This document shows positions 56,964 through 64,000 of a stretch of DNA of 64,000 nucleotides, piece by piece. Source of the DNA: Charina bottae (lineage: Eukaryota > Chordata > Lepidosauria > Squamata > Charinaidae); NCBI GenBank assembly GCA_023362775.1, contig JALMGJ010000005.1, positions 68,926,963 through 68,990,962 on the forward strand. The letters run 5' to 3'. How positions within the stretch are numbered: position 1 is the stretch's first letter; each line of letters opens with the position of its first letter. A program made the translations under genes and the position numbers. The notes under the pieces were generated by a model. The model did no database searches. It saw only the letters and a list, made by a program, of their open reading frames with translations, and was not told the origin of the DNA.

Positions 56964-57986
56964 TCAAAACTTTGTTATATATCCTTTGTTGGCAATGACA
57001 GAGGTCAAACGTTTTCTGTAAGTCTTCACAAGGTTGGCACACACTGTTGCTGGTATGTTGGCCCATTCCTCCATGCAGATCTCCTCTAGAGCAGTGATGT
57101 TTTGGGGCTGTCGCTGGGCAACACGGACTTTCAACTCCCTCCAAAGGTTTTCTATGGGGTTGAGATCTGGAGACTGGCTAGGCCACTCCAGGACCTTGAA
57201 ATGCTTCTTACGAAGCCACTCCTTCGTTGCCCGGGCGGTGTGTTTGGGATCATTGTCATGCTGAAAGACCCAGCCACGTTTCATCTTCAATGCCCTTGCT
57301 GATGGAAGGAGGTTTGCACTCAAAATCTCACGATACATGGCCCCATTCATTCTTTCCTGTACATGGAACAGTCGTCCTGGTCCCTTTGCAGAGAAACAGC
57401 CCCAAAGCATGATGTTGCCACCCCCATGCTTCACAGTAGGTATGGTGTTCTTTGGATGCAACTCAGCATTCTCTCTCCTCCAAACACGACGAGTTGTGTT
57501 TCTACCAAACAGTTCTACTTTGGTTTCATCTGACCATATGACATTCTCCCAATCCTCTTCTGGATCATCCAAATGCTCTCTAGCAAACTTCAGACGGGCC
57601 CGGACATGTACTGGCTTAAGCAGGGGGACACGTCTGGCACTGCAGGATCTGAGTCCCTGGCGGCGTAGTGTGTTACTGATGGTAGCCTTTGTTACGTTGG
57701 TCCCAGCTCTCTGCAGGTCATTCACTAGGTCCCCCCGTGTGGTTCTGGGATTTTTGCTCACCGTTCTTCTGATCATTTTGACCCCACAGGGTGAGATCTT
57801 GTGTGGAGCCCCAGATCGAGGGAGATTATCAGTGGTTTTGTATGTCTTCCATTTTCTAATTATTGCTCCCACAGTTGATTTCTTCACACCAAGCTGCTTG
57901 CCTATTGCCGATTCAGTCTTCCCAGCCTGATGCAGGTCTACAATTTTGTTTCTTGTGTCCTTCAACAGCTCTTTGGTCTTCACCAT
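56964..57986 (-). CDS. Tc1-like transposase, intact, DD34E
   Basis: A 340-residue protein without stop or frameshift, the usual length for this family. It cuts and pastes the element by binding the terminal repeats. Residues 1-115 form the paired-like DNA-binding region with two helix-turn-helix units ([11 protein letters not shown], then [11 protein letters not shown]) and a linker near PRSGAPHK. The catalytic triad is D153 (in WSDETK), D244 (in [10 protein letters not shown]) and E279 (in [10 protein letters not shown]), the spacing D244-E279 being 34 intervening residues. A Gly-rich segment ([12 protein letters not shown]) lies between. The start ATG at 57986 is the first in frame and lies about 170 bases inside the right repeat. 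Activity is inferred, not shown. Confidence 0.96.
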   Translation of the reverse strand: MVKTKELLKDTRNKIVDLHQAGKTESAIGKQLGVKKSTVGAIIRKWKTYKTTDNLPRSGAPHKISPCGVKMIRRTVSKNPRTTRGDLVNDLQRAGTNVTKATISNTLRRQGLRSCSARRVPLLKPVHVRARLKFAREHLDDPEEDWENVIWSDETKVELFGRNTTRRVWRRENAELHPKNTIPTVKHGGGNIMLWGCFSAKGPGRLFHVQERMNGAMYREILSANLLPSARALKMKRGWVFQHDNDPKHTARATKEWLRKKHFKVLEWPSQSPDLNPIENLWRELKVRVAQRQPQNITALEEICMEEWANIPATVCANLVKTYRKRLTSVIANKGYITKF

Positions 57987-58153
57987 AGTGGAGTTTGGAG
58001 TGTGACTGTTTGAGGTTGTGGACAGGTGTCTTTTATACTGATAACAAGTTCAAACAGGTGCCATTACTACAGGTAATGAGTGGAGGACAGAGGAGCCTCT
58101 TAAAGAAGAAGTTACAGGTCTGTGAGAGCCAGAAATCTTGCTTGTTTGTAGGT

Positions 58154-58351
58154 GACCAAATACTTATTTTCCACCATAATTTGCAAATAAATTCTTTCCG
58201 AATCAGACAATGTGATTGTCTGGATTTGTTTTCTCATTTTGTCTCTCATAGTTGAGGTCTACCTATGATGTCAATTACAGGCCTCTCTCATCTTTTTGAG
58301 TGGGAGAACTTGCACAATTGGTGGCTGACTAAATACTTTTTTGCCCCACTG
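58154..58351. repeat. Right terminal inverted repeat of Tc1
   Basis: The complement of the left repeat with 3 differences. It lies upstream of the transposase gene. Confidence 0.96.
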
Positions 58352-58562
58352 TATGTATTTAAAGTGTGATCACTCCAAGCATAGTGACATTGGCAGTTTT
58401 ATGTTCTCATGATCCCTAACACTAGAATCTGACTTTTTAATGCAAGAATCCCAGCATCCCTTTCCTAATCACGGACCACTGGCTCAGACCCTACCAGCCT
58501 ATATTGTATGCTAGAGTTTTGTAGGTGTTTTTTAAACTGGAATTTGCATCACTTTATACTTT

Positions 58563-59025
58563 TGTGAGGGTTAGCTTAGCTTAACCACCGCCATTCTGCT
58601 TTTGGAAACTGCTTGCTGTTAGAAACTAGGTGAGAGGAGTCACAGGGACCTTGCTGCTGTCTCTAGGGAGATAACGCTCAGCAAGGATTGTTTAACTTAC
58701 CAGGAGACATGCAGACTGCCCCTGGAGGTTTCTAAGATGCTTACTGCTAGCAATGCAGATTCAGGAACCTTGCCCTCTGACTAGGAGGAGAGTTCATTAT
58801 GCTTTCTTACTGAGCTTTGCAAAACCCTGTATAAGTATTGTACTTGTGATGTGTGTGTGTGGATCTTCCCAGACATTTTACTGTCATGATGTCTGTGGAG
58901 ACCTCCACCCAGCTTTGTCTTGGCCAAAATAAATGCTGTTACTTTAAATCTCCAAGCCTCGACTCAAGACTGTTATTGGTAACTTCAGGAACTTGGGTAA
59001 AACAGTGTAAGCCAGGGGCCTTACA
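58563..59025 (+). repeat. Candidate solo LTR
   Basis: Starts TGTGAGGG and ends CCTTACA, which together give a short inverted repeat with TG...CA ends. Inside are CTGTATAAGTATTG (TATA-like) and AAAATAAATGCTG (polyadenylation-like) in the expected order, about 100 bases apart. No coding sequence or second LTR is nearby and I could not confirm a target duplication. Confidence 0.5.
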
Positions 59026-60229
59026 CATTCTTACATTGCATCATATTTGACATTTTAATCTGCATTCTCCTAGTTTTGAGAGATCTCTTTGTAGCTGTCT
59101 GCTGTCTCTTTTGGTATTGTATTGTTTTATTACAATTTGTTTTCTGAATATTTATGTAGAAGTAAGACTTCAGACTAGAAAATGAAACTAATTCCATTTT
59201 ACAAATCTTGAGTACCTAGAACCTTTAATTCTGTTACTTTATTTTTATTTGTTATTCTTTATTTTGCTAGATTTATATACCCTTCTATACAATTAGCTCA
59301 AGTTAACAGCAATGTGTGTGTGTGTGTGAGAGAGAGAGAACTAAGTAATTAAGAGCTGCAGAAAATACTTTTAAAAGCAGCTAGTTGACGACATTACATT
59401 AAAATACCAGTGAAAACATGGACTAAAGCCTCAGCTGTAGAGTCACTGATTTAAACAAATAAGCATTTGTGTGCTGATAGAAGTCCTCTGTGAAAAAAAC
59501 ATAGTGGGGATGTACTTGATTTTGCGTAGCATGTAAAGATCCAAAGTCCAAAAAGTGGGCAGGGCCAGAACAAAATTAGAATTGATTTAAATTATTTAAA
59601 TGAAGTTTAATTCAGTACTGCTGGTACTTAATTTTAATATTGATTTTTGCTGTCCTGTTGTATTGAAAACTACTATCAATGGCCACTTTTAAGAGATTCC
59701 TGGGGCTACATCTAAATTTTGTGGGACCGCACATGGCTATGGAGCTGCAGGTTGCCCATCCTCACTGTAGGGAGTTGCAAAATGATGCCACCAAGAAGGC
59801 ACTTTTTCAAATTCCTCCCAGTCACAAGTCAAATACTGGTAAGACAAACTCTGTTCAGGTGTGAAGTGCTATGGAACTGAGCCATTCTTCAGTCCCTCTT
59901 CAGCAAGGTCTGTGTGGATATGCACTTAACATTTCCATGAACATAAACACAATTCACCATACAACCAGGGTGCCTAATCATGCAACAATGCCCCACAAAT
60001 ATGAGTAGAACCAGCCCTTTAGATCTTGTGGCTCAAAATGTACGTAAAGGTCAGTGCTTGATAAGTGGAGCCAGTGCACATGAAAATGTTGGGGCACAGT
60101 GATAGTTTCGGACTCCATCTGGTGTCTGTTTTGTGATTCTACATACCTTTTGGGGACAAAGTACCTAAACAGAAGTAGGGACAACTTCCTCTCAAGAAGA
60201 TCTCAAATCCAAGACATATATGGAAGGTA

Positions 60230-60474
60230 GTCCTTTAGGTAAGCTGATTTTAAGACATGATAGCTCACAATTGTTTGCTGTTGTTTATTGTTGTTTGGGG
60301 TTGTTGGCTGACGACAGTACATTATGTGAATGCGGAGAAATCCAAGACCCGGAGCATCTGATGGTGTGTCGATTACTGTCAGAGCCTTGTACTGTCGATG
60401 ACCTACAGCAAGCTAATGACAAAGCTGTGGCGGTGGCTACATTTTGGCAGAATAAAGTTTGATCTGGACACGAA
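60230..60474 (+). pseudogene. Non-LTR retrotransposon C-terminal fragment
   Basis: The + strand frame contains STLCECGEIQDPEHLMVCRL, a C-x-C...H...C cluster typical of the C-terminus of several non-LTR retrotransposon reverse transcriptases, then DLQQANDKAVAVATFWQNKV and a stop, followed by an (AAAT)n tail. The family is not named with confidence. The rest is lost. Confidence 0.6.
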
Positions 60475-60475
60475 A

Positions 60476-60514
<39 letters not shown>
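60474..60514. repeat. (AAAT)n tail
   Basis: About ten tetranucleotide units at the end of the retrotransposon fragment. Confidence 0.95.
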
Positions 60515-60539
60515 GCAAGCTCACAATTAGCATTGTGAA

Positions 60540-60720
60540 TTATGCCTAGAAAAGGACTGGCAGCCAACATAACCTGTAATCTAAGAATCACAGGCTATTG
60601 AAATTGGCTTCTTACAAAAACCTGAGTGCAGCATTCTGAGCCAACTGAAGTTTCCAAATAATTTTCAAAGGCAGGGTCACATTAGTGAAAGATATGTTAT
60701 TTTTAACAATTTACCCTACT
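60540..60720 (-). repeat. Old L2 LINE fragment
   Basis: Minus-strand similarity to the L2 segment around GCAGCATTCTGAGCCAACTG and TTCAAAGGCAGGGTCAC (equivalent to the sequence near 43020-43080). Too decayed to translate. Confidence 0.45.
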
Positions 60721-61559
60721 TCTGCAGTCTTCTACCCTGTTCCAGAAGTCCCACCAACCCTCTAGGCAGATTTTGAGGAAGAATAAAAGACTACAGAAGA
60801 ATGGAGATCATCCCATTGGTGCAACAAATCCTTTACTGCAGCAATTTCTTTAAAATGAAAGCAAACAGAGTTAGGAGATTTATATACTTGTAAGGTTGGC
60901 ATGAATATAAGAGCTTTTCTGGATCAAACATTCCATTTTGCTAGTGTCCTGCTTTGCAAAATCATTAGCTTCAGGGGTAGTTAGTGTAGGAATTCTGAAG
61001 TGCTAATAACAGAAATCCATGCAGCTTTTAATTAGTTTATAGCAGAGTGGAAGTGTCCAGCAACTTGCACAAGGCTTAATCAGTTCACAAACACAAAATA
61101 AACACACTTCACACGTTAATGTAAAGTTACATAAAAATAGCTTACAGATTATTGTAGTTCAGTTCCATGGTAGAAACAGTCCATGCGTGTGAGCGATAGG
61201 TTCTGACCAAACCCACAGTCTTCTTAATGTGGCCTTGCTGAATGCAGGTATGAGCCACAAGGACAGCCATGGCTGACCATCCTCTCCAGTGGAGATTCAA
61301 ACAAAAAAAGGGGAAGGAAATGAAGGAGAGGAACAGGAAATCGGGATTCAAGCCCCTCCCATACAAAGCAGTAATATTAGGTTGCAGCAGAGCTGCCCAT
61401 TCTTCAAGCTTGTGTGAGACGTGCTTGATTGAAACCCGATATCTCTAACAGTTAGAACATGAAGTCAACAGCATTTTCCAATTGTTTGCAGATAGAGACC
61501 ATTATCCAGGTTGTTTTTAAAGCCATCTAAGCTTAGTTGCCATCATTAGAACCTGAGGC

Positions 61560-61650
61560 GTGCTATTTATTTTATTATTATTTATCTGTTAAATTGTATA
61601 GACCACCACAATCTTACGACTCTTGGTGATTTACAAAGATAAAATGTCCA
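61560..61650 (-). repeat. LINE tail-like fragment
   Basis: TTTATTATTATTTATCTG, then GACCACCACAATCTTACGAC and GGTGATTTACAAAGATAAAA, a degenerate form of the inverted terminal block. Confidence 0.4.
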
Positions 61651-61924
61651 CAATACAATAATATATAAAAACTGTAATGACCGTAAAATAGCATAATGAT
61701 AATTTAAAATTGGAACAGTATAACAGGAACAATTACAATTCTTGACTGCTATACTAACTAGTTTAAAAAGCCCTTAGAAGAGTTCCATTTTAACCAGCTT
61801 CAGGAATATATATATATATAACCCATATAAAGTAGGTGAATCCACAGATGGCTATGCAAAGAGCTGCAGTTCCTGATAAATAAGAATTTCTTTCTAAACC
61901 ATGGGAAATAATAGTTCCACTTTA

Positions 61925-62545
61925 TTCTGCATTAGCCAGAGTATTCTGATCCATTCTGGGTACCTTAAGAAGGACTCAGATAAAATGGAAAGGGTTCAGA
62001 GAAGTGGCAATAAGGATGATCCAAAGACTAGAAATTGACTTCAGTCTTTGTAAAATGAAGGAACTGAAAAAGTTTGGTTTTAAGAAAAGAATTCTAAAGG
62101 TGGATATGACAGCAGCCTTCAAACACCTGAAAAGATGTCACTCAGAGGAAGGTCTGGACCTCTGGCCTGTCACTTCACAGCATGAGAAACAGGATAATCA
62201 GAGAGTGTGGTGTAATAGTTAAGATGTTGGCCTGGCTTCAGAGAGACCCATGTTTTAGTCCACTGTCAACTGGGGAAGTTCACTGGGTGACTTTGGGGTG
62301 TAAATCTAATAAACAGACAAATGAAGATTTAAGGGAGGCAGATTCCAACTGTATGTTAGAAGATATTTCTAAGCAGTTATGAACAGTTGGATGACAAAAC
62401 CAGTTACAAGAGAGGCTCTCCCTCCTTGGATGAGAGAAACAGCCAGGTAGCCATTTGTCAGGGATTTGATTTGGATTTCTGCACAGAGAGGTGATTCAAT
62501 TTGATAGTGTCTAAATGGCTCCTCCAACTCTGTGATTCTCTTCTA
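61925..62545 (+). repeat. CR1-type LINE 3' region with nested SINE
   Basis: The + strand translation (in part 62004-62160) contains AIRMIQRLE, then KELKKFGFKKRILKVDMTAA and FKHLKRCHSEEG, a decayed form of the C-terminal CR1/L3 reverse transcriptase signature. The CR1-like end with CTCCTCCAACTCTGTGATTC is at 62518-62540. A Sauria-type SINE fragment lies in between (62200-62310). Confidence 0.6.
62200..62310 (+). repeat. Sauria-type SINE fragment
   Basis: GAGTGTGGTGTAATAGTTAAG, then CCATGTTTTAGTCCACTG and TGGGTGACTTTGGGG, ending TAAATCTAATAAACAG. It interrupts the CR1 remnant. Confidence 0.65.
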
Positions 62546-63119
62546 TTATTCTTTTATGTCTCCCTAGTTTCCTCAGGAAGGGAGAATTGTATAAAAAAGA
62601 ATAATAACTACTATTACTACTTGAAGCATGTGGCTGCTGCTGGAGTTTTACATTTTCCATCATAACAGTCACTTCTTTGTATACCACATTTTCCATAAGT
62701 AGACTGTGCTCAAGGAGTTCACCCAGTAAACAGTTTAAATATAATAAATGAGTGTATGACAAGTCAACAATATACAGTCCAAGTAACAACAATACCAATA
62801 GCAGCACTGTAATCAGAAAGTAGGTTCTTCAATTATTAGAGATTAATAATAAGGCTGGTTTCAGACACTGCACTAAGACGTCATTAATATGGTTGGTTGG
62901 TAGCATAGCAAATCTGTACACAGTGCTGTACACTGTACAGCATAGCAAATTTGTACCCAATGCTTTATTGCAGCACACACCTTCCCCAACAACAAACTAT
63001 TGCTGTCCACCCTTCTAGGACTTGCAAGGTGATGTTGCCATGTAAATATGTCTTTAATACTCAGTCCTTTAATACTTAGTTCGAGCAAAAGTCTGTAAGT
63101 CTGTAAAGTGGCATAGAAC
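62546..63119. other. AT-rich DNA with nothing recognised
   Basis: Contains a near-duplicated segment, GGTAGCATAGCAAATCTGTA and GTACAGCATAGCAAATTTGTA (about 62899-62957), but no gene. Confidence 0.4.
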
Positions 63120-63670
63120 CATCACCTCCTTCGAAACATTCTTATTCCAATTGGGTTTAGGTGCTGCTTCAATGTGGTGGTTCTTTTTCTAGTTGCTACT
63201 GAGCTCCAGGCAAAGCTCCGAGCTCCAGGCAGGACTCCCACCAAGATATGCTGCTTACCATAACTTGTGGTCCTGGCAGTTGAATGATAGTCCTCTCGTC
63301 TGCTTGTAATAGGTGCCAATCTCCAGACCTCCCCTCCGCTTCCCTGTCTGTATGCCGTTTGCTTATCACCTTTCCTCCAACACACACCTCCCCACTCTTA
63401 GCATTTGCTTTTGTAAGATAAGAGCTTGGGTGGGGTGAAGCTGCCTCTGGACAGTTGGCATGTCCTTGAAAATGCCAGGGTGTGGCTCAATTATCACAGG
63501 CAGCTGGAAAGCTGGCTTGGATGCTTGTGAGTAAAGTTGTAAGGTAATGAATGAATGTATGAGGGAAATGGGGTGAGAAGCATTTCTGCCTAGCTGCAGC
63601 TACTTTTCCCAACTTCACTCCCTCACAGTTGGTTGGCTGGCTCCTGGCTCCTCCTTTCTACCCACTAAGA
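63120..63670. other. Distinct stretch of unknown origin, possibly retroelement
   Basis: GC-richer than its flanks, with the local duplication GCTCCAGGCA (63212 and 63228 regions), a C-rich block and the purine-rich CTTGGGTGGGGTGAAGC. Open frames on the minus strand (up to 87 codons) have no recognisable family. It could be a terminal or untranslated region of an LTR element. Confidence 0.3.
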
Positions 63671-64000
63671 GACTAAGCCACTGTAGCTTCATACTATAAT
63701 GTCACTACTATTTAATTACATCCAATGGAGGAATGGCATCTTGCCGATGTAATACTTTGGCAGCTTTGCACTAACACTGATTGTGAATGTTCATGCCAAA
63801 CCACACAGACTGTGGATAAAAAACTGGCTGGCTCCTCTCCACATTTTGAGAGTGGGGCAATGTGGACAGGTTGGGTCAATTTGAAAAGGTTTCTGAGAGT
63901 TTAGAGAGTTAAAATAGTGGCAATGTGAATGGAACTTCAGTCTTGCAATATATCTTCAAAGCATTTTCCTATAACTCTTTTCTTTTCACTGGAGGCAAAA

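Larger units (their letters stand above)
56749..58351 (-). mobile_element. Complete, young Tc1-like transposon
   Basis: A 1,603-bp element with a TA target duplication (56747-56748 and 58352-58353). The terminal inverted repeats are 56749-56946 and 58154-58351, 198 bp each, differing at only 3 positions by eye (all in the stretch about 40-70 bases from the ends). Each carries an outer and an inner direct repeat (AAGTATTTAGTCA and AAGTATTTGGTCA), the IR/DR arrangement to which Tc1 transposases bind. The single gene inside is uninterrupted. It lies on the strand opposite to ADGRA1, in the presumed intron after the TM2 exon. Confidence 0.97.
47604..64000 (+). other. ADGRA1: Presumed start of the next ADGRA1 intron
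   Basis: From the donor GTGAGTG onward no continuation exon (expected to begin VGI-x-LHYSTL) was seen. The segment holds the elements listed separately. Stretches with nothing recognised are 47821-48099, 48601-49445, 49806-51197, 51801-52346, 53450-54291, 54975-56007, 59026-60229 and 60721-61560. Confidence 0.55.

Noticed and set aside
57034..57930. Open frames on the + strand opposite the Tc1 transposase (up to 197 codons)
   Set aside because: Antisense shadows of the intact transposase gene.
47604..64000. A further ADGRA1 exon (TM3/ICL2)
   Set aside because: I looked for an exon beginning VGI and containing LHYSTL after a splice acceptor and found none; the next exon is probably beyond the window.

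Overview
The window is vertebrate nuclear DNA with intron-sized gaps. It almost certainly comes from a squamate reptile (lizard or snake). The evidence is the repeat mix: tRNA-headed SINEs with Bov-B-like tails, two SINE families of squamate type, L1, L2 and CR1 LINE remnants, Penelope-like elements, many hAT elements with 8-bp target duplications, and Tc1-type elements. No bacterial-style genes, CRISPR arrays or rRNA genes are visible, and the only tRNA-like sequences are SINE heads.

One host gene is visible, on the + strand. Four exons of an adhesion GPCR of the ADGRA group, best matched to ADGRA1 (GPR123), lie at 17672-17879, 18745-18953, 44871-44998 and 47480-47603. Reading phases join perfectly (0/1, 1/0, 0/2, 2/0). 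The first two exons encode the C-terminal GAIN domain and a degenerate GPS. The third encodes the linker and TM1, and the fourth ICL1, TM2 and the start of ECL1/TM3. Introns are 865, 25,917 and 2,481 bp. Upstream exons (LRR, Ig, HormR, first GAIN half) and the remaining 7TM exons were not found in the window.

Layout: 1-17671 is flanking or intronic DNA with an LTR-like stretch and a broken Ty3/gypsy integrase, a GC-rich hAT element (1263-2717), a Charlie-like hAT (3866-4370), a dead Tc1 element (5437-6676), Penelope, L1 and L2 fragments. The 26-kb intron (18954-44870) holds most of the mobile DNA, including Penelope-type inverted terminal dimers, a family of hAT MITEs carrying 1 to 4 internal units, nested insertions, and an L1/SINE/L2 cluster at 40690-43640. 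Downstream of the last exon lie more SINEs, a perfect Penelope hairpin insertion (54304-54470) and a complete young Tc1 transposon (56749-58351). The Tc1 element has an uninterrupted 340-residue DD34E transposase and 198-bp terminal inverted repeats that differ at 3 positions.

The most interesting observations are: (1) three unrelated-in-sequence Penelope-type families share a hammerhead-ribozyme-like core with a covarying stem II and a self-complementary stem III that suits dimeric folding, and they sit in palindromic insertions with 10-14 bp target duplications; (2) the intact Tc1 element; (3) GAIN/GPS-coding exons joined in frame to ADGRA1, with the cleavage triad and one GPS cysteine lost. 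Family assignments rest on reading motifs by eye; no database search was run.
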